Below the pieces are notes generated by a model. That model saw nothing but the letters and a program-made list of their open reading frames with translations. It was not told the DNA's origin and made no database searches. A stretch of DNA of 32,453 nt from Burkholderiales bacterium. GTDB taxonomy: Bacteria; Pseudomonadota; Gammaproteobacteria; Burkholderiales; Burkholderiaceae_C. The stretch lies in the NCBI GenBank assembly GCA_028872015.1, contig JAGWLO010000045.1, positions 1-32,453 on the forward strand, written 5' to 3'. Shown here piece after piece: positions 10,248-18,286 of this stretch (position 1 is the first letter of the stretch; the number at the start of each line of letters is the position of its first letter). The position numbers and the translations under genes are program-made.

Positions 10248-10285
10248 TCGGCTTCACGCCTTCACGGCGGCAAGGCTGCACACGC

Positions 10286-11164
10286 TCAGGCGAAGGCCCA
10301 CACCGGCCGCACCGCCTGGCCGCTGCGCAGCACGCGCTCCACGCCCTGCTCGACGACGGCGTTGACGCCGAAGGTGATGCCGCCCTGCAGGCGCGGGTCG
10401 GCGCGGTAGCCGGCCAGCGTGGCGCCCGGCTCGGCGCCGGCCTCGGCGGTGGCGGGGTCGATGTTCGGGATCGCGCAGCGCACGCAGGGCTTGACCAGGC
10501 GCAGCCGCACCGGGCCCTCGGGCGTGTCGATCTCGATCGCGGCCAGGTGGTCCTCGTCGTAGGGCTGCAGGCCGTCCAGCACCAGGTTCGGCCGGAAGCG
10601 CGCCATCGTCACCGGTGCGGCGCCGTGCGCGGCCAGCCGGGCGTTCAGGTCGGCCAGCGAGGCGGCGTTCGCCACCAGCAGTGCAAAGCCGTCGGCGAAG
10701 GCGGCCTCGGCCTGCAGCGTGCCGGTCCAGGCCGGGTCGGACAGGCGCCGCTCGTCGGGGTCGAAACGCACCAGGCGCGCCGGCCGGCCCAGGAAATCGC
10801 TGAACCACTGCGCCGCCAGGGCGCCCATGTCGAAGGCCTTGACGATGTCGCGCCACACCTGCACCCGGGTCGGCGCCTCCACCGTGTCCAGGCGCACGTG
10901 CAGCGCCAGCATGCCCGGCGCGCGCAGCACCATCTCGTCGCCGCGCAGGGTGGGGTGCACCAGCGCCAGGCGCGGCAGCTCGCGCTGGGTCAGCATGGCG
11001 CCGGCCGGGTCGACGACCATGAAGGCGCGGTCGAGCTCCAGGCCGGTCTCCACCAGCAAGGCGTCGGCCACGGCGATGCCCGCGCACGACTTGATCGGGT
11101 GCAGGGACAGCGCCGCGAGGGTGCAGGCGGCGGGTGCCGCGGGGGGTGGGGTCGATGGGGTCAC
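10286..11164 (-). CDS. MOSC domain protein (YcbX/mARC-like, without ferredoxin domain)
   Basis: The 292-residue protein has a MOSC N-terminal beta-barrel domain (ALSLHPIKSCAGIAVADALL, then LDRAFMVVDPAGAMLTQRELPRLALV) and a MOSC domain. The latter has the ARFRPNLVLDG segment and the conserved cysteine in LVKPCVRCAIPNIDP, which would bind molybdenum cofactor in the mARC/YcbX group. Such proteins reduce N-hydroxylated compounds with an electron partner. YcbX carries a C-terminal 2Fe-2S ferredoxin domain; this protein ends after the MOSC domain (VEQGVERVLRSGQAVRPVWAFA), so it would need a separate partner. The start is GTG 11164, chosen because GAGGAG lies just upstream; the open frame before it has no homology-like content. 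Divergent from the UbiH-type gene, with a 94-bp gap. Confidence 0.88.
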   Translation of the reverse strand: MTPSTPPPAAPAACTLAALSLHPIKSCAGIAVADALLVETGLELDRAFMVVDPAGAMLTQRELPRLALVHPTLRGDEMVLRAPGMLALHVRLDTVEAPTRVQVWRDIVKAFDMGALAAQWFSDFLGRPARLVRFDPDERRLSDPAWTGTLQAEAAFADGFALLVANAASLADLNARLAAHGAAPVTMARFRPNLVLDGLQPYDEDHLAAIEIDTPEGPVRLRLVKPCVRCAIPNIDPATAEAGAEPGATLAGYRADPRLQGGITFGVNAVVEQGVERVLRSGQAVRPVWAFA

Positions 11165-11245
11165 GCAGGGCTCCTCGCGCAGTTTCGCTGCCGCCCGGCT
11201 GCAGCGGCCGATGCCAGCCCCGCATTGTCGGGTCAGGGCTCTCCC

Positions 11246-11251
11246 TACAAT
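11246..11251 (+). promoter_or_regulatory. Candidate -10 element for the UbiH-type gene
   Basis: TACAAT (five of six to TATAAT) ends seven bases before the A of the ATG at 11259. A TTGTCG with a 15-bp spacer is a weak -35. If the transcript starts the usual 6-8 bases after this box, translation begins at or next to the first base. Confidence 0.5.
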
Positions 11252-11258
11252 CCCGGGC

Positions 11259-12392
11259 ATGGATCGAGCGGCCGATGTCCTCGTGCGTGGTGCCGGCGCG
11301 GTGGGCCTGTGCGCTGCGCTGGCCTTGTCGCGCCAGGGGTTGCAGGTGGCGCTGCTGGGCAGCCTGGCCGAGCCCGCCGGCGACGACGTGCGCGCCTACG
11401 CGCTGAACCCGGCCTCGGTGCAGTTGCTGGCCACGCTGAAGGTGTGGGACGCGATCCCGCCCGAAGCCCGCACCGCCGTGCACGAGATGCGGGTCCACGG
11501 CGACGCGCCGGGCGCGGTGCTCGAGTTCTCGGCCTGGTCGCAGTCGCTGCCCGAGCTGGCCTGGATCGTCGAGGCCGCCGAGCTCGAGCGTGCGCTGCGC
11601 GCGGCGCTGCGCTTCGCGCCCCATGTCACGCCCGTGGCGGCCGAGGTGCCGGCGGCGCTGCAGGTGCTGGCCGAGGGCCGCGATTCGGCCACGCGCGAGC
11701 GCCTGGGCGTGCGGCTGCAGCGCCAGGCCTATGGCCAGACGGCGCTGGCGGCGACGCTGCGCAGCGACCGTCCGCATGCCGGCCTGGCCAGCCAGTGGTT
11801 CCGCAGCCCCGACGTGCTGGCCCTGCTGCCGCTGCAGCGCCCGCGGGCCGACGACGGCCGGCCGGGGCAGGCCCTGGGCCTGGTGTGGTCGCTGCCCGAC
11901 GCGCGCGCGCAGGCCCTGCTGGCGATGTCCGAGACCGAATTCAACGCCGCCCTGGCCGAGGCCACCGCGGGCGAGGCCGGCGCGTTGGCGCTGGCCGGCC
12001 CGCGCATGCTTTGGCCGCTGGCCCTGGCCCGGGCCGAGGCCACGTCGGGCCCGGGCTGGGTGCTGGTGGGCGACGCCGCGCACGTGGTGCACCCGCTGGC
12101 CGGCCAGGGCCTGAACCTGGGCCTGGGCGACGTGGCTGAGCTCGCGCAGGTGCTCGCCTGGCGCCAGGCCCACGAGCCCTGGCGTGCGCTCGGCGACGCC
12201 CGGCTGCTGGCGCGCTACGCCCGGGCCCGGCGCGGCCCGGTGCACGCCATGGCGAGCATCACCGACGGCCTGCTGCAGCTCTTTGCCAGCCCCGCCCCCG
12301 TGGCGCGCGAACTCCGCAATCGCGGGCTGACCCTGGTGGACCGGCTGGCCCCGCTGAAGCGCGCCCTCACCCGTCAGGCGCTCGGCCGATGA
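11259..12392 (+). CDS. FAD-dependent monooxygenase, UbiH/UbiF/COQ6 family
   Basis: Aromatic-ring hydroxylase, most likely in ubiquinone synthesis, using FAD and NAD(P)H with O2. The 377-residue protein opens directly with the Rossmann FAD motif (DVLVRGAGAVGLCAALALSRQG). It carries the second FAD segment GWVLVGDAAHVVHPLAGQGLNLGLGDV, the UbiH-family signature, near residue 268. The middle is divergent, so which ring position it hydroxylates cannot be told from sequence. The start must be ATG 11259: the nucleotide-binding strand begins five residues later and no start codon lies just upstream in frame. There is no Shine-Dalgarno sequence and a TACAAT box sits seven bases before, pointing to a leaderless message. 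The dsbC-type gene follows after 34 bp on the same strand and may share the transcript. Confidence 0.88.
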   Translation: MDRAADVLVRGAGAVGLCAALALSRQGLQVALLGSLAEPAGDDVRAYALNPASVQLLATLKVWDAIPPEARTAVHEMRVHGDAPGAVLEFSAWSQSLPELAWIVEAAELERALRAALRFAPHVTPVAAEVPAALQVLAEGRDSATRERLGVRLQRQAYGQTALAATLRSDRPHAGLASQWFRSPDVLALLPLQRPRADDGRPGQALGLVWSLPDARAQALLAMSETEFNAALAEATAGEAGALALAGPRMLWPLALARAEATSGPGWVLVGDAAHVVHPLAGQGLNLGLGDVAELAQVLAWRQAHEPWRALGDARLLARYARARRGPVHAMASITDGLLQLFASPAPVARELRNRGLTLVDRLAPLKRALTRQALGR

Positions 12393-12426
12393 CCGCGCGC
12401 CGCCCCATCGCTTCGAGGACATAGCC

Positions 12427-13212
12427 ATGAGATCCGCTTCCCGGCTGTCGGCGGCCGCCTGCCTGACCCTCGGCCTGGCCCTGGCTGCCCTGCTGGCCGG
12501 CGCGCCCGCGCGGGCCCAGGCACCCGGTCCGGTCCAGACCCAGGAGACCGCCATCCGCAAGGCCCTGGTCGCGCGGCTGCCCCAGCTGCCCAAGATCGAC
12601 GAGATCACGCGCTCGCCGATCCCGGGCCTGTACGAGGTGCGCTACGGCGGCACCAATTTCCTGTACAGCGACGACACGGGCGACTTCATCGTCGTCAACG
12701 GCTCGATGGTCGACACCAAGACCCGCACCGACCTCACCGACGCCAAGCTGCAGAAGCTGCTGGCGATCCATTTCGACCAGCTGCCGTTCAAGGACGCGAT
12801 GACCTTCCGCCAGGGCGCCGGCACGCGCCGGATGGCCGTGTTCGTGGATCCCAACTGCACCTACTGCAAGCACTTCGAGCGCGAGCTGGCGACGCTGAAG
12901 GACGTGACCATCTACGCCTTCATGATCCCGATCCTGGGCCCCGACTCGGTGACCAAGGCGCACGACATCTGGTGCGCCAAGGACCCGGCGCAGGTCTGGC
13001 GCTCGTGGATGCTGGACGGCGTGCCGCCGCCGCGCGTCAGCGGCCGCTGCGACACCGCCGCCATCGACCGCAACCTCGAGTTCGCGCAGCGCCAGCGCAT
13101 CGACGGCACGCCCTCGCTGTTCTTCGCCGACGGCGCGCGCCGGCCGGGCGCGATCCCGCGCGAGGAAGTCGAGCGCCTGCTGGCCGCCGCCGCCGCGGCG
13201 CCGCGGCGTTGA
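12427..13212 (+). CDS. dsbC: Thiol:disulfide interchange protein DsbC-type
   Basis: Periplasmic disulfide isomerase. The 261-residue precursor has a signal peptide with a long Leu/Ala core ending in ARAQA (cleavage near residue 31). A DsbC dimerisation-type N domain follows (IRKALVARLPQLPKIDEITRSPIPGLYEVRYGG), then a thioredoxin-like domain with active site CTYC at residues 144-147 in FVDPNCTYCKHFERE, a second cysteine pair at 183 and 208 as in E. coli DsbC, and the cis-proline loop in IDGTPSLFF. The active-site dipeptide is Thr-Tyr rather than Gly-Tyr, common in betaproteobacteria. It would be kept reduced by a DsbD-like protein not seen here. Its stop overlaps the next gene by a TTGA junction. 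Confidence 0.92.
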   Translation: MRSASRLSAAACLTLGLALAALLAGAPARAQAPGPVQTQETAIRKALVARLPQLPKIDEITRSPIPGLYEVRYGGTNFLYSDDTGDFIVVNGSMVDTKTRTDLTDAKLQKLLAIHFDQLPFKDAMTFRQGAGTRRMAVFVDPNCTYCKHFERELATLKDVTIYAFMIPILGPDSVTKAHDIWCAKDPAQVWRSWMLDGVPPPRVSGRCDTAAIDRNLEFAQRQRIDGTPSLFFADGARRPGAIPREEVERLLAAAAAAPRR

Positions 13213-13631
13213 ACGCCCCCACGGCGCTGGCGCGGCGCCTGGGCTACGCCGGCCTGCTGCCCTTCATCGCCGGGGCCCTCCTGGTGTGGACCGTGCACGA
13301 CGAGCTGCGTCCCGAGCTGATGCGCGGCCTGGCGCTGTACGCGGCCGTCATCGCCAGCTTCCTGGGCGGCATCCACTGGGGCCTGGCGATGCAGGCGGGC
13401 TCCCCCTCGCGCCACCTGGTCTGGGGGGTGTTGCCCGCACTGCTGGCCTGGCCCGCGGCATGGATGCCGCCGGGCTCCGGGCTGGTGCTGCTGGGTGCGC
13501 TGCTGCTGGCCGGCTATGCCGTCGACCGGGGCCTGTACGCGGCGGCGGGGGCCGAGGCCTGGCTGACGCTGCGCTTTCGCCTGAGCGCGGTGGCCGGCCT
13601 GTGCTGCTTCATCGGCGCCGCGGGCGCCTGA
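13209..13631 (+). CDS. DUF3429 family membrane protein
   Basis: Small integral membrane protein of 140 residues with about four helices and the family motif [14 protein letters not shown] near residues 50-63. Function is unknown. No ATG or GTG precedes the conserved first part ([20 protein letters not shown]), so the start is the TTG at 13209 that shares a TTGA with the dsbC stop; this points to translational coupling. The end likewise touches the following DUF3108 gene. Homologues in proteobacteria are close to this length. The identification rests on the GGIHWG motif and overall topology. Confidence 0.8.
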   Translation: MNAPTALARRLGYAGLLPFIAGALLVWTVHDELRPELMRGLALYAAVIASFLGGIHWGLAMQAGSPSRHLVWGVLPALLAWPAAWMPPGSGLVLLGALLLAGYAVDRGLYAAAGAEAWLTLRFRLSAVAGLCCFIGAAGA

Positions 13632-14722
13632 CCGCGAGCCTGCGCCGTCGCGCGAGCCTGGCGGCGCTGGCCGCGGCGGTGGTCGGGGCGCACCTGTGGC
13701 TGGCCCAGGCCTGCTGGCCGCCCGCACTGGGCGGCGGGCCGAGCCGGGCGCCGGCGCGCATCGCCGTGGCCTTCGTCCACGTGCTGCGGCCGGCACCGCC
13801 ACCGCCAGCCGTTGCCGTGGCGGCGGCCCGGCGCCGTGCCGCACCGCCGGGCGGCGTGCGCAGCTTGGCAGCCGTGCCGGCGCAGGCGGCATCGGCGGCA
13901 TCGGATGCGTCGCCGCAGCCGGCCGATCCGGCCCTGGCCCCGTTGCCCTTGATGACTTCGCTGCTGTCGCCGACCCTGGCCCTGGCCGATCTGCCGGCGG
14001 CGCCTGCGTCTGCCGCCGGTCCGGCCTCCGGGCCGGCCGCGGCCTTCGAGTGGCCGCCTTCCACCCGGCTGCGCTACCGCCTCAGCGGCAACTACCGCGG
14101 CCCGGTGGAGGGCCGGGCCAGCGTCGAGTGGCGGCGCGACGGCACGCACTACCAGGTGGCGATGGACCTGGAGATCGGCGCGCCCTTCGCGCCCCTGGTC
14201 ACGCGCCACGCCGTCAGCGACGGCGACATCACGCCCGAGGGCCTGGCGCCGCGCCGCTACGACGAAGAGACACGCGTGGCCCTGCGCGATGCGCACCGCC
14301 TGACGGTGCACATGGACGCCGACGCCGTGCGCCTGGCCGATGGCGCGCTGGCGCCGCGGCCGAGCGGCCTGCAGGACAGCGTGAGCCAGTTCGTGCAGCT
14401 CACCTGGCTGTACACCCGCGAGCCGCAGCGCCTGGTGCCGGGGCAGGTGGTGATGCTGGCGCTGGCGCTGCCGCGCAGCGTCGAGCCCTGGGTCTACGAC
14501 GTGGTGGGGCGCGAGACGCTGGACACGCCGGCCGGCCCGGTGGCGACCGTGCACCTGGTGCCGCGCCGCCCGCCGCAGGCGGGGCGCGTGCTCACGGCCG
14601 AGATCTGGATCGCGCCCAGCCTGCAATACCTGCCGGTGCGCATCCTCGTGCGCCGGGACGCCGCGACCTACGTCGACCTGAGTCTCGACCACCTGCCGCA
14701 GCAGGCCGAGCCCGGCCGCTGA
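13601..14722 (+). CDS. DUF3108 protein with membrane anchor and Pro/Ala-rich linker
   Basis: Probable inner-membrane-anchored periplasmic protein. A basic stretch is followed by one hydrophobic segment ([21 protein letters not shown]), then a long Pro/Ala-rich linker (about 100 residues, TonB-like in composition). The folded DUF3108 domain starts at [17 protein letters not shown] and runs through [33 protein letters not shown] and [14 protein letters not shown] to [15 protein letters not shown]. The domain's function is not known. There is no ATG at the start: GTG 13601 overlaps the DUF3429 gene by 31 bp, while CTG 13628 makes a CTGA overlap. I give GTG as the conventional choice with low certainty. 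It lies in a tight run behind dsbC. Confidence 0.8.
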   Translation: MLLHRRRGRLTASLRRRASLAALAAAVVGAHLWLAQACWPPALGGGPSRAPARIAVAFVHVLRPAPPPPAVAVAAARRRAAPPGGVRSLAAVPAQAASAASDASPQPADPALAPLPLMTSLLSPTLALADLPAAPASAAGPASGPAAAFEWPPSTRLRYRLSGNYRGPVEGRASVEWRRDGTHYQVAMDLEIGAPFAPLVTRHAVSDGDITPEGLAPRRYDEETRVALRDAHRLTVHMDADAVRLADGALAPRPSGLQDSVSQFVQLTWLYTREPQRLVPGQVVMLALALPRSVEPWVYDVVGRETLDTPAGPVATVHLVPRRPPQAGRVLTAEIWIAPSLQYLPVRILVRRDAATYVDLSLDHLPQQAEPGR

Positions 14723-14729
14723 AACACAA

Positions 14730-14767
14730 TCGTCGGCCGCCCGCCGGGCGCGCAGCCTGCCCGACGA
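14730..14767 (+). promoter_or_regulatory. Inverted-repeat structure in the enoyl-CoA hydratase leader
   Basis: TCGTCGG (14730-14736) pairs with CCGACGA (14761-14767), and inside it CGCCCG-C-CGGGCG (14738-14750) is a perfect palindrome. The outer stem ends three bases before the GAGGAG ribosome site at 14771-14776. A CACAAT at 14725-14730 could be a -10 box. The element could be a repressor site or a leader hairpin affecting translation; it is unproven. Confidence 0.4.
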
Positions 14768-14784
14768 ACCGAGGAGCCTCCGCC

Positions 14785-15576
14785 ATGTCCGACGACCCCC
14801 TGATCCTGACCGAGCTGCGCGGCAGCACCGAGCGCCGCGTGGGCCTGCTCACGCTGAACCGGCCCAAGCAGCTGAACGCGCTCAACGACGCCCTGATGGA
14901 CCAGCTCGGCGCCGCGCTGCGGGCGCTGGACGCCGACGACGGCGTGGGCTGCATCGTCGTCACCGGCAGCGACAAGGCCTTCGCCGCCGGTGCCGACATC
15001 GGGGCCATGGCGGGCAAGACCTTCGCCGACGTGCACCGCGAGAACTTCATCACCCGCAACTGGGAGACGCTGCGCAGCGTGCGCAAGCCCGTCATCGCCG
15101 CGGTGGCCGGCTTCGCCCTGGGCGGCGGCTGCGAGCTGGCGATGATGTGCGACTTCATCATCGCCGCCGACAGCGCCCGCTTCGGCCAGCCCGAGATCAA
15201 GCTCGGCATCATCCCCGGCGCCGGCGGCACGCAGCGCCTGCCGCGCGCGGTGGGCAAGAGCAAGGCCATGGACCTGGTGCTCACCGGCCGCATGATGGAC
15301 GCCGCCGAGGCCGAACGCGCGGGCCTGGTCTCGCGCGTGGTCGCGGCCGACAAGCTGCTGGACGAGGCCCTGGCCGTGGCCGAGCTGATCTGCACCCTGG
15401 GCGGCCCCAGCCTGGCGCTGGCCAAGGCGAGCGTGAACCGCGCCTTCGAAAGCGGCCTGGACGACGGCGTGAGCTACGAGCGCCATCTCTTCCATTCGCT
15501 GTTCGCCACCGAGGACCAGAAGGAAGGCATGGCCGCCTTCCTGGCCAAGCGCAAGCCGCTGTTCAAGCACCGCTGA
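14785..15576 (+). CDS. Enoyl-CoA hydratase (crotonase family)
   Basis: Hydrates trans-2-enoyl-CoA to 3-hydroxyacyl-CoA in fatty acid or amino acid breakdown. The 263-residue protein shows the crotonase oxyanion-hole segments [10 protein letters not shown] and [14 protein letters not shown] and the two catalytic glutamates, Glu117 in GGCELAM and Glu137 in [20 protein letters not shown]. Both catalytic acids are present, which favours a true hydratase over isomerase or decarboxylase relatives. The C-terminal [24 protein letters not shown] is the standard hydratase ending. ATG 14785 follows GAGGAG at 14771-14776. It stands alone transcriptionally: an inverted repeat lies in its leader and a strong hairpin just after its stop. 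The exact acyl-CoA substrate cannot be read from sequence. Confidence 0.94.
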   Translation: MSDDPLILTELRGSTERRVGLLTLNRPKQLNALNDALMDQLGAALRALDADDGVGCIVVTGSDKAFAAGADIGAMAGKTFADVHRENFITRNWETLRSVRKPVIAAVAGFALGGGCELAMMCDFIIAADSARFGQPEIKLGIIPGAGGTQRLPRAVGKSKAMDLVLTGRMMDAAEAERAGLVSRVVAADKLLDEALAVAELICTLGGPSLALAKASVNRAFESGLDDGVSYERHLFHSLFATEDQKEGMAAFLAKRKPLFKHR

Positions 15577-15582
15577 TGCCGC

Positions 15583-15609
15583 GGCCCGGGCGGCCGCGGC
15601 GCCCGGGCC
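15583..15609 (+). terminator. GC hairpin after enoyl-CoA hydratase gene, no U tract
   Basis: GGCCCGGGCG (15583-15592), a seven-base loop, then CGCCCGGGCC (15600-15609): a perfect ten-base-pair all-GC stem starting seven bases after the stop codon. No T run follows, so it is not a classical intrinsic terminator, but its place fits termination or 3'-end protection. Confidence 0.5.
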
Positions 15610-15755
15610 GGCATTGCATGGGCGCGAATGCTGCATTGCGCCATGGCTGCTTTTTCCGGACCCGACCGATGCCTACAGTTCTGGCCATGGACAGAGCCGG
15701 TTATGCATCCACCGACCCCTCCTCTCCCCGTCCGGATGCGTTGAAAGCAAACACC

Positions 15756-16157
15756 ATGAAGAAGCTCTACTCGCTCGTGTACCCCGCCGTCGCCGTGCTG
15801 TCGATGACCGCCGCCGTGGCCGCGTTCGCCCAGGACGCCGGCAGCGCCCGCAACCCGTACGCCGAAGGCTACAGCCAGCAGGCCGACGGCCCGAGCGTGC
15901 TGACCCGGGCCCAGGTCTACGCCGAACTGCAGCGCTCGCGCGCCGCCAACGAAGGCCGCGTCTACGCCTCGGGCTACCGCCAGCTGGCCGATGCGCCCAG
16001 CGTGCGCAGCCGCGCCGCCGTGCACGCCGAAGCCGTGGCCGCCAACCTGTCGGGCTACACCCGGGCCCTGGCCAGCGAAGACAGCAGCGCCGTGCTGCGC
16101 TGGGCGCAGGCTGCCAAGACGCCGGGCGCGGTGGTGGTGGCGAACGCCGCCCGCTGA
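15756..16157 (+). CDS. Small secreted protein, DUF4148-like, with internal duplication
   Basis: Predicted periplasmic or secreted protein of 133 residues. The start MKKLYSLVYPAVAVLSMTAAVAAFAQDAG is a clear signal peptide with cleavage near AFAQ. The mature part has two related copies about 35 residues apart: YAEGYSQQADGPSVLTRAQVYAEL (35-58, shown only to mark the pattern as Y-x-GY-x-Q-x-AD-x-PSV) and its partner from Tyr70. The RAQVYAEL motif recalls the DUF4148 family common in Burkholderiales, function unknown. The start is ATG 15756 and a TACAGT at 15674-15679 could be a -10 box. The gene ends four bases before the converging lysS stop. Confidence 0.75.
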   Translation: MKKLYSLVYPAVAVLSMTAAVAAFAQDAGSARNPYAEGYSQQADGPSVLTRAQVYAELQRSRAANEGRVYASGYRQLADAPSVRSRAAVHAEAVAANLSGYTRALASEDSSAVLRWAQAAKTPGAVVVANAAR

Positions 16158-16161
16158 TCGG

Positions 16162-17685
16162 TCATCCCTCCCGGCGCAGGGCCGGGAACAGGATGACGTC
16201 GCGGATGCTCGGGCTGTCGGTGATCAGCATCATCAGCCGGTCGATCCCGATGCCGCAGCCGCCGGCCGGCGGCATGCCCACCTCGAGGGCGCGGATGAAG
16301 TCGGCGTCGTAGTACATCGCCTCCTCGTCGCCGGCCTCCTTGTTCGCCGCCTGCGCCGCGAAGCGCGCCGCCTGGTCCTCGGCGTCGTTGAGCTCCGAGA
16401 AGCCGTTGGCCACCTCGCGCCCGGTGATGAAGAGCTCGAAGCGCTCGGTGACCGACGGGTCGGTGTCCGAGGCGCGCGCCAGCGGCGAGACCTCCACCGG
16501 GTAGTCGGTGATGTAGGTCGGCTGCCAGAGCTGGTGCTCGACCGCGGCCTCGAACAGGCCGAACTGCAGCTCGGCCAGCGTCCAGTGCGCCGGCGGCTCC
16601 TCGCCCAGGGCGCGCAGCCGGGCGTGGATCACGCCCGCGTCGTCGGCCTCGGCGGCGCTCAGGCCGGCGTGGGCGACCAGCGCGTCGCGCACCGACAGGC
16701 GCGCGAAGGGCGGCTCGAGGTCGACCTCGCGGCCGCCGTAGCTCAGCTTCGCCGAGCCGGTGGCCGCGCGCGCGGCATGGCGCAGCACGGCCTCGGTGAA
16801 GTCCATCAGCTCGCGGTGCGTCCAGTACGCCGCGTAGAACTCCATCATCGTGAACTCGGGGTTGTGCCGGACGCTGATGCCCTCGTTGCGGAAGTTGCGG
16901 TTGATCTCGAACACCCGCTCGAAGCCGCCCACCAGCAGCCGCTTCAGGTACAGCTCGGGCGCGATGCGCAGGAACATCTGCTGGTCGAGCGCGTTGTGGT
17001 GGGTGACGAAGGGCTTGGCGTTGGCGCCGCCCGGGATGGGGTGCAGCATCGGCGTCTCGACCTCGAGGAAGCCGTGCTCGACCATGTACGCCCGGATCGA
17101 GCTCACGGCCTTGCTGCGCGCCACGAAGCGGCTGCGCGCGGTCTCGTCGGTGATCAGGTCGACGTAGCGCTGGCGGTACTTCTGCTCCTGGTCGGTCAGG
17201 CCGTGGAACTTGTCGGGCAGCGGCCGCAGGCTCTTGGTCAGCAGGCGCACGCGCGTGGCCTTGACCGAGAGCTCGCCGGTCTTGGTGCGGAACAGCACGC
17301 CCTCGCAGCCGATGATGTCGCCCAGGTCCCAGTGCTTGAAGTCGGCCAGCGCCGCTTCGCCGATGGCGTCCTGCGTGACGTAGAGCTGGATCCGGCCGTG
17401 CGTGGCGCCGAACGAGCCGTCCTGCACGGTGGCGAAACAGGCCTTGCCCATCACGCGCTTGAGCATCATGCGGCCCGCCACCGCCACGCGCACGGCCTGC
17501 GGCTCGAGCTCCTCGTTCGGCAGCTGGCCGTACTTCTGGTGCAGCGCGGCGGCGTGGTGGCTGGGCCGGAAGTCGTTCGGGAAGGCCACCCCGCGCTCGC
17601 GCAGCGCCTTCAGCTTCTCGCGCCGCTCCTTCAGCAGGGCGTTGTCGTCGACGGCGGGGGGCGGTGCGGCGGGGACTGGGTGCAT
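16162..17685 (-). CDS. lysS: Lysyl-tRNA synthetase, class II
   Basis: Charges tRNA-Lys with lysine in the cytoplasm. The 507-residue protein has an OB-fold anticodon-binding domain ([31 protein letters not shown] segment, about 65-150). The class II core follows, with motif 1 around [25 protein letters not shown], motif 2 [20 protein letters not shown] and motif 3 [26 protein letters not shown] at the end. Length and order are standard. ATG 17685 is the only reasonable start; a TAGAAT box on the minus strand ends nine bases before it, so the leader may be very short. The gene is divergent from the glycan cluster's first gene, with 55 bp between starts, and convergent with the DUF4148-like gene. 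Confidence 0.97.
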   Translation of the reverse strand: MHPVPAAPPPAVDDNALLKERREKLKALRERGVAFPNDFRPSHHAAALHQKYGQLPNEELEPQAVRVAVAGRMMLKRVMGKACFATVQDGSFGATHGRIQLYVTQDAIGEAALADFKHWDLGDIIGCEGVLFRTKTGELSVKATRVRLLTKSLRPLPDKFHGLTDQEQKYRQRYVDLITDETARSRFVARSKAVSSIRAYMVEHGFLEVETPMLHPIPGGANAKPFVTHHNALDQQMFLRIAPELYLKRLLVGGFERVFEINRNFRNEGISVRHNPEFTMMEFYAAYWTHRELMDFTEAVLRHAARAATGSAKLSYGGREVDLEPPFARLSVRDALVAHAGLSAAEADDAGVIHARLRALGEEPPAHWTLAELQFGLFEAAVEHQLWQPTYITDYPVEVSPLARASDTDPSVTERFELFITGREVANGFSELNDAEDQAARFAAQAANKEAGDEEAMYYDADFIRALEVGMPPAGGCGIGIDRLMMLITDSPSIRDVILFPALRREG

Positions 17686-17694
17686 GGTGCGCGC

Positions 17695-17700
17695 ATTCTA
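17695..17700 (-). promoter_or_regulatory. Candidate -10 element for lysS
   Basis: Minus strand TAGAAT (five of six to TATAAT) with nine bases to the lysS ATG. A TTGCAT 15 bp upstream is a weak -35. A transcript from here would have a leader of only one to three bases. Confidence 0.45.
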
Positions 17701-17719
17701 GGAACCCCGGGCCCGATGC

Positions 17720-17725
17720 AATAAT
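17720..17725 (+). promoter_or_regulatory. Candidate -10 element of the glycan cluster promoter
   Basis: AATAAT (five of six to TATAAT), 15 bp before the first cluster gene and within a short AT-rich patch in otherwise GC-rich DNA. The 55-bp gap is shared with the divergent lysS promoter. No matching -35 box is clear and no JUMPStart element was seen. Confidence 0.4.
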
Positions 17726-17740
17726 TTCAGCCTCGGCACC

Positions 17741-18286
17741 ATGCGCGGCAGCACCCTCAAGGCCCAGGCCTATTTCATCGGCCTGGCCCTCGTCAACCTG
17801 GTCCACCGCTGGCTGCCGTTCGCGCTGCGGCCGCTGCTGTACCGTGCCTGCGGCTTCGAGATCGACCGCACGGCCACCGTGCAGGGCGGGGTGCGCTTCT
17901 TCCACGTCGGCCGCCTGCGCGTGGGCGAGGGCAGCCTCGTGAACCGGGGCGTCTACCTCGACAACCGCGGCGGCCTGACGATCGGCGCGCAGGTCTCCAT
18001 CGCCCACGACGCGCGCATCTACACGCTGGGCCACGACGTGCACGCCGACGACTTCGCGGCCAAGGCCAAGCCGGTGCGGATCGACGACCACGCCGTGGTC
18101 TTCGCCGGCGCGATGATCATGCCCGGCGTGCACCTGGGGCAGGGCGCGGTGGTGATGGCGGGCGCGGTGGTGACCCGGAGCGTGCCGCCGCGGCGCATCG
18201 TCGGCGGCAACCCCGCGCGCGATCTCGGCGAGCGCCGCGGCGCGCTGGCCTATCGCCTGGGCCGGCGCTACTGGTTCGCGCATTGA
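17741..18286 (+). CDS. Hexapeptide-repeat acyltransferase (WcaF/maltose O-acetyltransferase type)
   Basis: Probable sugar O-acyltransferase of the left-handed beta-helix class, using an acyl-CoA donor. The 181-residue protein starts MRGSTLKAQAYFIGLALVNL, then shows hexapeptide coils from about residue 45 (GLTIGAQVSIAHDARIYTLGHDVH), the catalytic-type His in LGHDVH, and typical turns AVVFAGAMIMPGVHLGQGAVVMAGAVVTRSVPP, ending with VGGNPARDLGERRG. The N-terminal hydrophobic patch suggests loose membrane association. It is not the NeuD/PglD form, which has an N-terminal Rossmann domain. It opens the glycan cluster and shares a TTGA with the next gene, so it is likely to decorate the same glycan. 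The substrate is not known. Confidence 0.85.
   Translation: MRGSTLKAQAYFIGLALVNLVHRWLPFALRPLLYRACGFEIDRTATVQGGVRFFHVGRLRVGEGSLVNRGVYLDNRGGLTIGAQVSIAHDARIYTLGHDVHADDFAAKAKPVRIDDHAVVFAGAMIMPGVHLGQGAVVMAGAVVTRSVPPRRIVGGNPARDLGERRGALAYRLGRRYWFAH

Noticed and set aside
10248..10285. GCCTT...AAGGC pairing between the converging pirin and MOSC genes as a bidirectional terminator
   Set aside because: Five base pairs with a long GC loop and no T run; could be chance.
9206..12139. A 977-codon plus-strand frame spanning the pirin and MOSC region
   Set aside because: It crosses three genes with clear family motifs in other frames and shows no domain; it is a GC-driven shadow.
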